Below, piece by piece: positions 32,588-42,024 of a stretch of DNA of 64,000 nt (position 1 is its first letter; each line of letters starts with the position of its first letter). The DNA is from Rhodospirillales bacterium (GTDB lineage: Bacteria; Pseudomonadota; Alphaproteobacteria; Micavibrionales; Micavibrionaceae): NCBI GenBank assembly GCA_020638155.1, contig JACKJB010000002.1, forward strand, positions 186,001 to 250,000, read 5' to 3'. Below the pieces are notes generated by a model. It was given only the letters and a program-made list of their open reading frames with translations. It did no database searches and was not told the DNA's origin. Made by a program: the position numbers and the translations under genes.

Positions 32588-34009
32588 TCATGTATAAGGA
32601 TTTTTACTTGCCCTGACAAGCAGGCGCACGGCGATGCCCGGCAGGTTGAAATCCTTGCGGATGCCGTTAATCAGGTAGCGTTTATAGGCGGCGGGCAACT
32701 CCTTGGGCCGGGAGACCCAGATCGCGAAAGTCGGCGGGCGGCTTTTGATCTGGGTGATATATTTAAGGCGGTTCGGTTTGCCTTGGACCAGCGGGGCCGG
32801 GTGCTGGCTTTCCATCGCGGCGAGCCAGCGATTCATTGGCGCGGTCGATACGCGCCTGTTCCAGACTTCGTAGATATTCAGCACTTCCTGCATCAGATGA
32901 CCGATATTGCGGTTCTTTAGGGCCGAGATCGTGACGGTCGGGATGTCCTTCACCTGACCGAAAGATGTGTCGAGCTTGTAATTAAGCTGGTCCAGCGCTT
33001 CGGTGCGGTCTTCAACGATATCCCATTTATTGACGGCGATAATCAGGGCGCGGCCTTCGTCGATCACGTGTTCTGCGATCTGCAGATCCTGCTTTTCCAG
33101 GATCGCGCCGCTGTCCAGCACAAGGATCACCACCTGCGCCAGCCTGATCGCGCGGAAGGAGTCTTCTGCCGACATTTTTTCAATCTTGTCGGTGATCTTG
33201 GCTTTCTTACGAAGCCCCGCCGTATCGACCAGTTTGAATTTGCGGTCCTGGAACACCCAGTCTACGGCGATCGCATCACGGGTGATCCCGGCTTCAGGGC
33301 CGGTCATCACGCGCTCTTCGTTCAGGATCGTGTTGACCAGCGTGGATTTGCCGACATTCGGACGGCCGACGATGGCGATCTTGATCGGTTTTTCCGGGTC
33401 GATGGCGTCTTCTGCTTCCGCGAAGTCATAGCTTTCATCGCCTTCCAGCGCATCGAGCGCCTCATCGGAAATGTAATCGCTGCCATCCTTGTCGGCGGCG
33501 AGGTCGTCGTCTTCTGCGAAGTAGGGTTTGAGCATGTGGTAAATTTCATCCATGCCGTGGCCGTGCGCGGCGGACAGGGTAATCGGTTCCCCCAGCCCCA
33601 GCCCGTAAGCTTCGGCTAAAGCGGCCTGCGTGACGCGCTCATTCTCGCATTTATTGACGCCCAGGATCACCGGGACGTTCTGGCGGCGCAGGAAGGCGGC
33701 AAAATGTTCGTCCAGCGGGGTGATACCGCTGCGCCCGTCTACCAGGAACAGGATCACATCGGCTTGTTTTAAGGCTGCTTCGGTCTGGCGGCGCATCCGG
33801 CCCTGGATAGACTCATCAAAGCTTTCCTCCAGCCCGGCGGTATCGATAATGCGGATTTTCTGGTCGTACAGATGTCCTTCGGCTTCGCGCCAGTCGCGGG
33901 TGACACCCGGCGTATCGTCAACGATCGCCAGCTGCTTGCCCGCAATGCGGTTAAACAGGGTCGATTTGCCGACATTCGGGCGGCCTACGATGGCAAGGGT
34001 CAGGGTCAT
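32588..34009 (-). CDS. der: Ribosome biogenesis GTPase Der (EngA)
   Basis: Tandem-GTPase needed for 50S subunit assembly. The 473-aa protein has two G domains, each with Walker A (GRPNVGKST) at about residue 9 and again near 216, G3 (DTAGLEE, DTAGLRK), G4 (NKCE, NKWD) and a C-terminal KH-like domain ending in GIAVRLLVRASKNP. An acidic linker (DALEGDESYDFAEAEDA) joins the two G domains. Gene order der, bamB, yfgM-like is the same as in gammaproteobacteria, in reverse. Confidence 0.97.
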   Translation of the reverse strand: MTLTLAIVGRPNVGKSTLFNRIAGKQLAIVDDTPGVTRDWREAEGHLYDQKIRIIDTAGLEESFDESIQGRMRRQTEAALKQADVILFLVDGRSGITPLDEHFAAFLRRQNVPVILGVNKCENERVTQAALAEAYGLGLGEPITLSAAHGHGMDEIYHMLKPYFAEDDDLAADKDGSDYISDEALDALEGDESYDFAEAEDAIDPEKPIKIAIVGRPNVGKSTLVNTILNEERVMTGPEAGITRDAIAVDWVFQDRKFKLVDTAGLRKKAKITDKIEKMSAEDSFRAIRLAQVVILVLDSGAILEKQDLQIAEHVIDEGRALIIAVNKWDIVEDRTEALDQLNYKLDTSFGQVKDIPTVTISALKNRNIGHLMQEVLNIYEVWNRRVSTAPMNRWLAAMESQHPAPLVQGKPNRLKYITQIKSRPPTFAIWVSRPKELPAAYKRYLINGIRKDFNLPGIAVRLLVRASKNPYT

Positions 34010-34093
34010 GTCCGTACCGTGCTCTCCATACCGAGCTCAGGGGTTAATCCATAGGACGGACTTTTACCTTGTCTGCGGCTGACTGTCCACTTT

Positions 34094-35428
34094 TTAGCGG
34101 AAGGCCATTAAGGTGCCGTCTTCGGACAGCAGGTAGAGGATCTCTCCGGCAATCACAGGAGCAAGGCGGAATTTGCCGTCTCCGTCCCACATGCGGACGA
34201 TCTCGCCGGTTTGCGGGTTCACTTCGGCAACACCGCCGTCAGAGCTGGCAGCGATCAGGCGCTCCCCGGCCAGAACCGGTCCGGTCCAGTAAATAGGGCC
34301 TTTGCGGTCTTCCATGTCCTTGTAGCGCGGCAGCTGCGTGACCCAGCGAATAACGCCGTTATCCCGGCCCAGCGCGACCATTTCGTTTTCGGTTGAGATC
34401 ACAAAAACATGGTTTCCGGCAATCCACGGTGTTTCGCTACCGCCGATTTCCCGTTGCCAGATGCGTGTGCCGGTGCGCTCGTCAATGGCGGTCATGCGGC
34501 CGCCAAAGCTGATGGCGATCACGAGGCCTTTATCGACAACCGGAAGGCCGCGGATATCGGAAATCCCGGCAAGGCCGCCGGCGTGGCTGAAGGATGACAG
34601 GTTTTCGGTCCAGACAACGGCACCGTTTTCAACGCGGACAGCCAGGATTTCCCCGGATGAGAATGCCGGGATGATGATTTCACGGCTTGCCGCCGGACTT
34701 GCGGCGCCGACCAGACCTGCGCTTTCGCTGATCCCGGCGTAGTCCCACAAAATCTGGCCGTTTTCACGGTCAAGGGCCAGAAGCTGGTTATCCAGGGTCG
34801 TCACAAAAATCCGCTCATCCATGATGGTTGGTGCGGCGCGTGACGGCGCGGGCAGGGGTACACGCCAGACCAGCTCGCCATTGACCGGGCTGACGGCCAG
34901 CAATTCATCATAGCCGTTGGTGACATATAATACGCCGCGTGAATAAGAAATCCCGCCGCCGATGACCGGGTCATCCTCTTCCGGGTCGCGGACGTCGATC
35001 TGCCAGATTTCCTCGCCTGTTTCGGCGCTGAATCCACTTAGGTTCGAATCCGTGTCGAGCGTAAAGATACGGCCATCCACCACGATCGGCTGGGCGGTCA
35101 GGGGCAGTTCTTTGGTCGAGCCTTTACCGATTTTCGCGGTCCATAACGGGTTCAGATCCTGTCCCAGTTGCAGGTGCTGCATCACGTGGTTCGGGTATCC
35201 GCCGGCCTGCGGCCAGAATTCATTGCGCCATGCTGCCGGGGCGACAAAGCCCTGGCCTTCGAGCGCGGCGCTGTCCGGTTCAAGGTTCTTTTGCAGTTCC
35301 AGAATAGAAATACGCTCGCCTTCCAGCGGTGCGTCTTTTTCATCGCCAAGCCAGTTGCTCATGGACGAGCAGCCGGTTAACACGGTCAGGGCCGCAAAAC
35401 CCAGTACAAAACGGCGGAAAGAACTCAT
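34094..35428 (-). CDS. bamB: Outer membrane protein assembly factor BamB (PQQ-like beta-propeller lipoprotein)
   Basis: A 444-aa lipoprotein (signal FAALTVLTGC, lipobox LTGC) of the BAM complex, which inserts beta-barrel proteins into the outer membrane. The mature part is a PQQ-type beta-propeller with repeated blades such as GEEIWQIDVRD, GELVWRVPLP, GQILWDYAG, GAVVWTENLS, GTRIWQREIGG and GVIRWVTQLP. It overlaps the upstream TPR-like gene by 4 bp (ATGA) and precedes der by 84 bp. Confidence 0.92.
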   Translation of the reverse strand: MSSFRRFVLGFAALTVLTGCSSMSNWLGDEKDAPLEGERISILELQKNLEPDSAALEGQGFVAPAAWRNEFWPQAGGYPNHVMQHLQLGQDLNPLWTAKIGKGSTKELPLTAQPIVVDGRIFTLDTDSNLSGFSAETGEEIWQIDVRDPEEDDPVIGGGISYSRGVLYVTNGYDELLAVSPVNGELVWRVPLPAPSRAAPTIMDERIFVTTLDNQLLALDRENGQILWDYAGISESAGLVGAASPAASREIIIPAFSSGEILAVRVENGAVVWTENLSSFSHAGGLAGISDIRGLPVVDKGLVIAISFGGRMTAIDERTGTRIWQREIGGSETPWIAGNHVFVISTENEMVALGRDNGVIRWVTQLPRYKDMEDRKGPIYWTGPVLAGERLIAASSDGGVAEVNPQTGEIVRMWDGDGKFRLAPVIAGEILYLLSEDGTLMAFR

Positions 35429-36132
35429 CCTTCAGGCTCCTCTTTCTCAGACGGCGTTGTTTTCGGTGTTTCCGTCTCAGGCATTTTCATCGTGTAAACG
35501 TGATCCAGCGCACGGGCGCGGTCTTGTATGGACCTTGGTAATCCCTGGGCGGTGGTGATAACCGCAAGGTGATCGCGGGCGGCGGCATAATTTTCATTGG
35601 CATGCGCTTCGATGACGGCGGCCAGCATATGGGCATGCCAGCGCCACGGGCTTTTATCACTTTCCCAAAGCGGCTTGATTTTCGTCAGGATCGATTGCGC
35701 GTCCATCTCCGGCGCATTCATTGCCCATTCGGTTCGCGCCGCCATCAGCAGGGCAAGGTCGCGGAATACCGGCTTGATGTCTTTATCGGTGGCGGCGGCG
35801 TTATAATGGGCCAGCGCCTGCTCCATTTTCTCATCGCGGGCCAGCAGGCCTGCGGTGGTCAGCTGCGCGACGGCGCGCTGGTTCGGGCGCAGCTCGGCGG
35901 CGATTTTATCGATTGCGGCGACCTGGTCTTCTTCGGCAAGGGCCTGGATGACGGCGCTGGTCTGGCTTGCGTTAATTTTGTCGTTCCAGCCGCGCCAGCC
36001 GCTTACCAGCGCGGTGAACAGGACAGCCAGAACAATCGCGGCAATCAGGTAGGGGCCGTATTCTTTCCAGAATTTTTCCAGCTTTTCCTGTTTGATCGAT
36101 TCTTCGATTTCGTGAATTAAATCGTCTGCCAT
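35425..36132 (-). CDS. YfgM-like tetratricopeptide membrane protein
   Basis: A 235-aa inner-membrane protein with a short cytoplasmic N-terminus (EIEESIKQEKLEKFWKEYGP), one TM helix (YLIAAIVLAVLFTALVSGW) and a periplasmic TPR-like region. This matches the PF09976 (YfgM) family that sits beside BamB and helps periplasmic chaperone traffic. The frame runs eight codons further up; the ATG at 36132 has GGAAA upstream and fits the family. A Pro/Thr/Glu-rich tail (ETPKTTPSEKEEPEG) ends the protein. First gene of the yfgM-bamB-der operon. Confidence 0.88.
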   Translation of the reverse strand: MADDLIHEIEESIKQEKLEKFWKEYGPYLIAAIVLAVLFTALVSGWRGWNDKINASQTSAVIQALAEEDQVAAIDKIAAELRPNQRAVAQLTTAGLLARDEKMEQALAHYNAAATDKDIKPVFRDLALLMAARTEWAMNAPEMDAQSILTKIKPLWESDKSPWRWHAHMLAAVIEAHANENYAAARDHLAVITTAQGLPRSIQDRARALDHVYTMKMPETETPKTTPSEKEEPEG

Positions 36133-36228
36133 AATTTTTTCCGTATTGTTGACCAAGCTTAATGATTTTTCGGCGCTATCATAACGAAAAATCTACAGGT
36201 TTCCAGTCTTTATATTATTACCATCTGT

Positions 36229-36369
36229 CGTCATTCCCGCGGCCCTGCGAAGCAGGGTTAATCGGCGGGAATCCAGAAAAAGGCGGCAAGCACAGCTTGC
36301 CGGCATATGGATCCCCGTTGTTTGAGTTCGCTAAAAACCGTAAAGGTTTTCAACTCACCACGGGGATGA
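36229..36369. repeat. Intergenic palindromic repeat (ATTCCCGC/GCGGGAAT family)
   Basis: The spacer holds CGTCATTCCCGC...GGCGGGAATCCAG and, further right, CCCCGTTG...CACGGGGATGACGGG, so that outer and inner arms pair. The sequence between includes GGCAAGC/GCTTGCC. It lies between the YfgM-like gene and the thioredoxin-like gene. The same family is seen at 41321-41392 and inside the gene at 56530. Confidence 0.7.
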
Positions 36370-36377
36370 CGGGAGCC

Positions 36378-36932
36378 TTATTCCCGCCACTTGATCGAAC
36401 AGCCCATGGATGGGCTTTGCCTGTCCGGTCCGGTCCCGGTCCGGGCGATCTGCAGCATCGCCTCGCGCAGCTCGCGGACGGTGTTCTCATCGGCGTCTTT
36501 CGGTCCGGCGCTATCGACCCGGCCGCGATATTCCAGTGCCTCATCGGCGTTAAAGCCGAAAATATCCGGGGTGCAGACGGCGCCATACGCGCGGGCGACC
36601 TGCTGGGTTTCATCGATCAGGTAAGGGAAGGTAAAGCCATGTTCTTTGGCGAAGACTTTCATATTCTCAAAAGAGTCCGCCGGGTAGCTTGCCGTGTCGT
36701 TGGACATGATTGCTGCCACGCCAATCCCTTGCCCCTGCAGGATTTTTACATCTTCAACCAGGCGGCCGATCACGGCCTTAACATACGGGCAGTGATTGCA
36801 GATGAACAGGATCAACGTGCCTTTTTCGCCTTTGAGGCGTTCCAGCGTATAGGTTTGCCCGTCGGTTGCTTTAAGGGCAAAGTCCGGGGCGGTGAAATGT
36901 TCTTCCCTGTCCGGGGTTTCCAGTAAGGCCAT
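36378..36932 (-). CDS. Thioredoxin-family / AhpC-TSA-like redox protein
   Basis: A 184-aa peroxiredoxin-like protein. It has the CNHCPYVKAV motif (Cys-x-x-Cys at the start of the first helix), AYGAVCTPDIFGF with the cis-Pro-type Thr-Pro, and the ending QSPSMGCSIKW that marks this subfamily. Likely a thiol-disulfide oxidoreductase or peroxidase in the cytoplasm. It is divergent from the GNAT-like gene. Confidence 0.85.
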   Translation of the reverse strand: MALLETPDREEHFTAPDFALKATDGQTYTLERLKGEKGTLILFICNHCPYVKAVIGRLVEDVKILQGQGIGVAAIMSNDTASYPADSFENMKVFAKEHGFTFPYLIDETQQVARAYGAVCTPDIFGFNADEALEYRGRVDSAGPKDADENTVRELREAMLQIARTGTGPDRQSPSMGCSIKWRE

Positions 36933-37011
36933 GTTCTTGTTTCCTTAAATTTATTAATTCTATGTAAATAAAAACCCGTTTATAATCGTGAAGGTTAATG
37001 TAGGACGTTCC

Positions 37012-37893
37012 GTGAGTAAGGAAAAGAGCGTGTTTCAAAGTTTCAACAATACAAATAAAGGGGCGCGGAACGGACCGCGCTCTACGGGCAATCCAAAACT
37101 GGATGCGCTGCGCGGTAAGCTCTATGTGAATAAGCCGGATGAATGGAACCAGGCGATCGGGATGGATCCGGCACGGTTTTATGCCCTGCTTTCCAAGGAT
37201 CTTCCCGGTAATGTGTTCGTTTCTGTAGAGCTGAATGGCGGCGGCCAGGGTAGTTTAAAAGTCCGTAGCGATCTGGACGGCAAGGAATTGTTCTGGGCCG
37301 AGCGCTCTTTTGACCGCCCGCGGCAGACCCTCAAACTTGAAGAAGTCCGTATCGAACATGAGCAAATGCGCCGCAAGGGGATCGGCAAGGTCCTGCTACA
37401 AAACCAGCTTGATGTTGCCCAGGCCTGGGGTATTGAAAAGCTGACTTTAAAGGCAGGCCGTGAAGATGGGCCGTTTTTCTGGTCCCGGCGCGGGGCGGCG
37501 ATCGACCGGATCGAAGGGGTTCCCGAAGACCGGCAGCCTGTCGCCCGGTTTGCAAAGGATATAGAAGACGGTATCCGGTCTCTGGACGGGACCCTGTCCG
37601 ATGATTTTATATCAAAGGCGCGGCAGGCGCTGGCAGAGGACGGGGTTATGGCGAACTGTACCATTGCCCGGTTGCCGGATACATTCGAAAAAGACGGGCA
37701 GCCCCGCCTGATGTCTGCGGCGCTTTTTGATTATGTGACGGAATTTCGTTCGCTTTTCGATTTGTCTGATGAGGCGCAGATGGACAGGGTTGTCGATAGT
37801 CTTGGCGATATGGATGCCGTGCGGGCGCGGCTTCGTGCCGAGTTTGCGCCGCAAAAACCTGCCGGGTCCGGGCAGGCACCGCCCCGCCTGTAA
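37012..37893 (+). CDS. GNAT-like acetyltransferase domain protein, otherwise unknown
   Basis: A 293-aa protein. Residues about 110-170 (VRIEHEQMRRKGIGKVLLQNQLDVAQAWG, then LTLKAGREDGPFFW) match GNAT motif A with its acetyl-CoA loop (RRKGIG). Flanking parts are unrecognised. The frame extends upstream to a GTG at 36988, but a TATAAT box at 36981-36986 would place the transcript start at or after that codon, so the GTG at 37012, with AGGACG upstream, is chosen. The acyl acceptor is unknown. Confidence 0.65.
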   Translation: MSKEKSVFQSFNNTNKGARNGPRSTGNPKLDALRGKLYVNKPDEWNQAIGMDPARFYALLSKDLPGNVFVSVELNGGGQGSLKVRSDLDGKELFWAERSFDRPRQTLKLEEVRIEHEQMRRKGIGKVLLQNQLDVAQAWGIEKLTLKAGREDGPFFWSRRGAAIDRIEGVPEDRQPVARFAKDIEDGIRSLDGTLSDDFISKARQALAEDGVMANCTIARLPDTFEKDGQPRLMSAALFDYVTEFRSLFDLSDEAQMDRVVDSLGDMDAVRARLRAEFAPQKPAGSGQAPPRL

Positions 37894-37934
37894 TAGATTT
37901 TCTCTTCTGCCACCAAAAATGCTATAATATTTAA

Positions 37935-38282
37935 ATGGCTTTTCGGGTCATTGATAATCCTGATTTTGATCGGTTTAAAGCCCAGTCCGGCTTTAAAAAC
38001 CATCAGTTTAAGCTGCTGGCGGGGCTGTTTAGCCGGGCGGCATCGCTGAAGCTGCTTTATGATATCGCGGTGGATGTCGATTTTGATGAGGGTGTCTGCA
38101 CTTTCACCTATTTCAAATCCAATAATTACGTGCCGTATCTGCAATTCCTGATCCGCCGGGTCGGACCGCAGACCGATATGTACGAGCTTTACAAGGAAGG
38201 TAAAGGCCGGATCGCCAAGAGCGGGCTGTTCGAGCGTATCTATGAACGGCTTGAAGAAGAAGTCGATGCGCTTAAATCCTGA
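37935..38282 (+). CDS. Hypothetical protein
   Basis: A 115-aa soluble protein, alpha-rich at both ends (FKAQSGFKNHQFKLLAGLFSRAASLKLLYDIA and GLFERIYERLEEEVDALKS) with a beta middle (DVDFDEGVCTFTYF). No recognised family. It follows the GNAT-like gene by 41 bp and has a TATAATATT stretch just before it that could be a -10 region. Confidence 0.65.
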   Translation: MAFRVIDNPDFDRFKAQSGFKNHQFKLLAGLFSRAASLKLLYDIAVDVDFDEGVCTFTYFKSNNYVPYLQFLIRRVGPQTDMYELYKEGKGRIAKSGLFERIYERLEEEVDALKS

Positions 38283-38372
38283 CTGGAATAGTCCAAATTG
38301 CATTGTCCGGCGGCGTATTTTTTTCTATACTCTTATTTCTGATAAAAATTAAAAAAACGAACAGGGATTTTT

Positions 38373-38885
38373 ATGGCTCATCACAAACGCAAAGACGTAT
38401 CACTTACCCGTGACGGGAATATTATTACGCTGACCTTTGGTCAGGCAGCGCGCGGAGGGCGTGTTAAAAAGCCGACTATTGATATGCCGTCTTACCCGTC
38501 ATCCGAAATCCAATTCGACGATGATGAGTTAAAAGCGCTGCGTGAAGTGTATGAGCGCGGGCGCAAGGAAGGGTTTTTCTCCGGCTATGCCGATCTTGCC
38601 GACCGCGTCGATTGCCGCCAGTTTTGTTTTTACGGTGCGGATGATGAAGGAGAATACCGCGACTCGATTATGTCGATCCTCAAAGGCCATACCGGCAGCG
38701 GTATGATCGCCTATGTAACCAAACCCTGCATGGGGCAGGGACAGCAATTCCAGTCCTTTGGCGATGCAATCCGGGAAATCAACAACCAGATGGATGCGAT
38801 GATCGTGCAGCGCGAGCACGAGCATGACCGCGCCATCCGTTCCGCCCGTCTGGGGCAGAGTCTACAGCCTTTAAGGCCTGTATAG
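38373..38885 (+). CDS. Hypothetical protein
   Basis: A 170-aa protein beginning MAHHKRKDVSLTRDGNIITL with a clear ribosome site (CAGGGA). It is charged, with a central segment RREVYERGRKEGFFSGYADL-like helix and a His/Glu-rich tail (VQREHEHDRAIRSARLGQSL). No domain is recognised; no signal peptide. It is the third of three unknown plus-strand genes upstream of icd. Confidence 0.65.
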   Translation: MAHHKRKDVSLTRDGNIITLTFGQAARGGRVKKPTIDMPSYPSSEIQFDDDELKALREVYERGRKEGFFSGYADLADRVDCRQFCFYGADDEGEYRDSIMSILKGHTGSGMIAYVTKPCMGQGQQFQSFGDAIREINNQMDAMIVQREHEHDRAIRSARLGQSLQPLRPV

Positions 38886-39006
38886 TCACTTTTTGTAATA
38901 TAGTGTGGATAAGCCCTTTATACACCGTGCTATAAACGCCTTTATCTCCCCCCGGTTCTTGATTACACTGGGCGCCGATATAGTTTATCGATGGGGAGAA
39001 TTTTTT

Positions 39007-40230
39007 ATGAGCAAGATTAAAGTAGACAATCCGGTCGTTGAAATTGACGGTGATGAAATGACCCGCGTGATCTGGCAGATGATCCGCGAGCAGATGATCC
39101 TGCCGTATCTGGATATTGATCTGAAATATTATGATTTATCGATTGAAAACCGCGACGCGACAGACGACCAGGTGACGATTGATGCGGCGAACGCGATCCG
39201 GGAGCACGGGGTCGGCGTGAAATGCGCGACGATTACACCGGACGAAGCACGGGTTGAAGAATTCGGCCTAAAGAAAATGTGGAAGTCCCCGAACGGGACG
39301 ATCCGCAATATCCTCAACGGTACGGTGTTCCGCGAGTCGATTATCTGTTCCAACGTGCCGCGCTACGTGCCGGGCTGGGAAGAGCCGATCGTGATCGGCC
39401 GTCATGCCTTTGGCGACCAGTATAAAGCGACCGATTTCAAAGTGCCGGGGCCGGGCAAGTTCACGATGAAGTTCGAGCCTGCGAATGGCGACGAAGCGAT
39501 GGAATTCGATGTGTTCGAATTCCCGTCAAGCGGTGTGGCGATGGGGATGTACAACCTTGATGACTCGATCGAAGGCTTTGCGCGCTCCTGCTTTAATTAT
39601 GCGCTGGCGCGGGAATACCCGATGTATATGTCGACAAAAAATACGATCTTAAAGCAATATGACGGCCGTTTTATTGAAATATTCCAGCGCGTGTATGACG
39701 AAGAATTCAAGGGAGCGTTTGAAAAGAAAAAACTGTGGTATGAGCACCGTCTGATCGATGACATGGTGGCGCAGGCTGTCAAATCCAAAGGCGGATTTGT
39801 CTGGGCTTGCAAAAACTATGATGGCGATGTGCAGTCCGATATCGTGGCGCAGGGCTTCGGTTCGCTGGGGCTGATGACGTCGGTGCTGCTGACCCCGGAT
39901 GGCAAATGTGTCGAAGCTGAGGCGGCGCACGGGACGGTGACCCGCCATTACCGTGAACACCAGAAGGGCAACAAAACCTCGACCAACCCGATTGCCTCGA
40001 TCTTTGCGTGGACGCGTGGCTTGCAATATCGCGGGAAATTCGATAATAACCAGCCGCTGATTGATTTTGCCGGGGGGCTGGAGCAGGTCTGTATCGAAAC
40101 CGTGGAAAGCGGCTTCATGACCAAGGATCTCGCGCTGCTCGTCGGGGGCGACCAGAAATGGCTGACGACCGAAGAGTTCATGGGCAAAGTGATCGAAGGT
40201 CTGGAACACAGAATGAAAAAGGCAGCATGA
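39007..40230 (+). CDS. icd: NADP-dependent isocitrate dehydrogenase
   Basis: TCA-cycle enzyme converting isocitrate to 2-oxoglutarate with NADP. The 407-aa protein is of the eukaryote-like homodimeric type used by alphaproteobacteria: start MSKIKVDNPVVEIDGDEMTR, substrate-binding SPNGTIRNILNGTVFRE and RHAFGDQYKAT, metal-site DDMVAQ and the conserved NYDGDVQSD, AHGTVTRHYR. The frame runs 34 codons further up, but the ATG at 39007 with GGGGAG upstream is the family start. Its stop lies just before the L,D-transpeptidase gene. Confidence 0.97.
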   Translation: MSKIKVDNPVVEIDGDEMTRVIWQMIREQMILPYLDIDLKYYDLSIENRDATDDQVTIDAANAIREHGVGVKCATITPDEARVEEFGLKKMWKSPNGTIRNILNGTVFRESIICSNVPRYVPGWEEPIVIGRHAFGDQYKATDFKVPGPGKFTMKFEPANGDEAMEFDVFEFPSSGVAMGMYNLDDSIEGFARSCFNYALAREYPMYMSTKNTILKQYDGRFIEIFQRVYDEEFKGAFEKKKLWYEHRLIDDMVAQAVKSKGGFVWACKNYDGDVQSDIVAQGFGSLGLMTSVLLTPDGKCVEAEAAHGTVTRHYREHQKGNKTSTNPIASIFAWTRGLQYRGKFDNNQPLIDFAGGLEQVCIETVESGFMTKDLALLVGGDQKWLTTEEFMGKVIEGLEHRMKKAA

Positions 40231-40259
40231 TTGACTTTTGGGTGAAGGGTGTACGGTGC

Positions 40260-41258
40260 ATGGCGAATGGTAATAAATCCATTCGCTCTTCCCTGTTTGT
40301 TCTCTCCCTGTGCATTCTCCTGCCTCTGACAGCCTTGCCGCAGGCGCGGGCTGAAATGCCTTCCGCCAAGCCGTACGCTTTGTCTTATGTCGGTGATATG
40401 CGCTACCACAAGGCGCTGTATGAAGATACATTTATCAAAGTCGCCCGTGATAACGATCTTGGTTATGTCGAGCTGCGGGCGGCTAACCCGTATATCGACC
40501 CCTGGATGCCGGGTGAAGATACCGAAATTGTGTTGCCGACCCGGCATATGCTGCCTGATGCGCCGCGTGAAGGCATTGTGATTAACCTGCCGGAGCAGCG
40601 TTTATATGCGTTCGTCACGCCGGGGCAGCAGCCGGTTACACACCCGATCGGTGTGGGGCGTGAAGGGCTGGCGACGCCGACCGGGAAAACCAAAGTCGTT
40701 CGTAAAAAAATAGGCCCTGTTTGGCGACCGACTCCGCGGATGCGTGAAGAAGACCCCAGCTTGCCGGTGCAGATCGGGCCGGGATCGGATAACCCGCTGG
40801 GGACGCATGCACTGTATCTGGGCTGGCCGGAATATGCGATTCACGGCACCAACAAACCGTTCGGGATCGGTCGCCGGGTCAGCAGCGGCTGCATCCGTAT
40901 GTATCCCGAAGATATTGTGACCTTTTTTGACCTGATCCCGGAAGGTACGCCCGTTACCGTGGTAGACCAGCCGGTTAAAGTGGGCTGGATCGATAATGCG
41001 CTTTATATCGAAGCGCATCCGTCTATGGCGCAGTCTTTTGATACCGAAGAAGACGGCAAGGTGCACAGCTATGAATTTACGCCGAAAGATATGGCGGTAT
41101 TGATGCACGAAGCTGGCGTGTATGCCGATTTAATCGACTGGGAAACGGTCCGTGAAGTCGCCCGGACCCGGCGCGGTATTCCTGTGCGGATTGCCGAGAA
41201 ACCTGCACAGGATCATAGAGGCGAAGCTGGTGAGCCTCATGAAGGCAACCGGTCATGA
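40260..41258 (+). CDS. L,D-transpeptidase (YkuD family)
   Basis: A 332-aa exported enzyme that cross-links peptidoglycan or attaches proteins to it. Signal peptide SLFVLSLCILLPLTALPQARA; a LysM-like stretch (DNDLGYVELRAANPYIDPWMPG) comes before the YkuD domain, whose active site is HGTNKPFGIGRRVSSGCIRM with the catalytic His and Cys. Another start, ATG at 40227, overlaps the icd stop (ATGA) but lengthens the n-region with KGVRC; the ATG at 40260 has AAGGGTG upstream. The C-terminus is Arg/Glu-rich. Confidence 0.9.
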   Translation: MANGNKSIRSSLFVLSLCILLPLTALPQARAEMPSAKPYALSYVGDMRYHKALYEDTFIKVARDNDLGYVELRAANPYIDPWMPGEDTEIVLPTRHMLPDAPREGIVINLPEQRLYAFVTPGQQPVTHPIGVGREGLATPTGKTKVVRKKIGPVWRPTPRMREEDPSLPVQIGPGSDNPLGTHALYLGWPEYAIHGTNKPFGIGRRVSSGCIRMYPEDIVTFFDLIPEGTPVTVVDQPVKVGWIDNALYIEAHPSMAQSFDTEEDGKVHSYEFTPKDMAVLMHEAGVYADLIDWETVREVARTRRGIPVRIAEKPAQDHRGEAGEPHEGNRS

Positions 41259-41320
41259 TTACTTAAATTTTGGCTTTTGTGCGCTAATATAGATAGCTTC
41301 CTTGAAAAAACTTTCCTTAC

Positions 41321-41392
41321 CTGCATTTCCCGTGAAAGCGGGAATCTCGTGGGCCGGGCCTCCAGACCCCCGTTTTCACGGGGGAAGCAGGA
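41321..41392. repeat. Intergenic palindromic repeat (TTCCCGTGAAAGCGGGAATC family)
   Basis: CCTGCATTTCCCGTGAAAGC...GGCC and its mirrored arm CCCCGTTTTCACGGGGGAAG...CAGG form a long hairpin between convergent genes. The motif is the same as in the element inside the gene at 56530. Confidence 0.75.
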
Positions 41393-41427
41393 GAATTATC
41401 TATACTTATGCGCCAGTGCTTAAATTT

Positions 41428-41745
41428 TTAGTGGATCGTGTAGAAGAAGTTGAAATAGATCAGCACAAGCGTGCAGTAAATTCCTGTCAGGTACATAGGG
41501 GCCAGCAGCAGCCAGTTTTTCAGTTCGTCCTTGGTAAAGAAATACCCGATACTGATAACGGCGCTGGCGATCCAGACCCAGGGACCGCCGGCAAAATACA
41601 GCAGCTTGAAATATTCTGAGTGCTCTCCCACCGGCAATTGCGGAAACATGTCGATTTTTATGGCGACATGGGCGATGACCGGGGTCACATAGAACCCGGC
41701 GATATTCACAATGACGAAAAGAATGACTTTGATGATATTGAGCAT
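41428..41745 (-). CDS. Predicted small membrane protein
   Basis: A 105-aa protein with three hydrophobic helices (NIIKVILFVIVNIAGFYV, AGGPWVWIASAVISIGYFF, WLLLAPMYLTGIYCTLVLI). No recognised family. It is convergent with the L,D-transpeptidase and preceded by a bidirectional-type terminator at 41780-41807. Confidence 0.7.
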   Translation of the reverse strand: MLNIIKVILFVIVNIAGFYVTPVIAHVAIKIDMFPQLPVGEHSEYFKLLYFAGGPWVWIASAVISIGYFFTKDELKNWLLLAPMYLTGIYCTLVLIYFNFFYTIH

Positions 41746-41779
41746 CGTAAATTTATTGTAATCGCGTTTGGATCAAAAA

Positions 41780-41807
41780 AAAAGCTGCTTTAAATAAAGC
41801 AGCTTTT
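41780..41807 (-). terminator. Rho-independent terminator of the small lipoprotein gene
   Basis: AAAAGCTGCTTT (41780-41791) and AAAGCAGCTTTT (41796-41807) form a 12-bp stem with an AAAT loop. A/T tracts on both sides make it work in either direction; on the minus strand it follows the stop at 41830 by 22 bp. Confidence 0.85.
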
Positions 41808-41829
41808 TTAATAGCTTTTAAAAGCCTGA

Positions 41830-42024
41830 TTACTTCATTTGGCGGGTTTCGAAAACGCGCTCAGCCTGACGAGGAGCTACTACTTCCTCTTCAGCGCCTA
41901 CGGTGCGCTCGTCAGCATAAGGTGCTTGCGCTTCGTAGCCGTAATCAGCAGAACCGTCCGTACCAGCACAAGCCGTAAGGGCCAGAGCTGAACCAACCAT
42001 CAGTGTCATTACTACTTTTTTCAT
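41830..42024 (-). CDS. Small lipoprotein of unknown function
   Basis: A 64-aa protein with a clean lipoprotein signal (VVMTLMVGSALALTAC). The mature part is acidic with a Tyr-rich start (GTDGSADYGYEAQAPYADE) and no known domain. A strong ribosome site (GGAAGAGGA) and a dedicated terminator suggest high, single-gene expression. The leader carries a GCCCG-TTT-CGGGC hairpin. Confidence 0.8.
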   Translation of the reverse strand: MKKVVMTLMVGSALALTACAGTDGSADYGYEAQAPYADERTVGAEEEVVAPRQAERVFETRQMK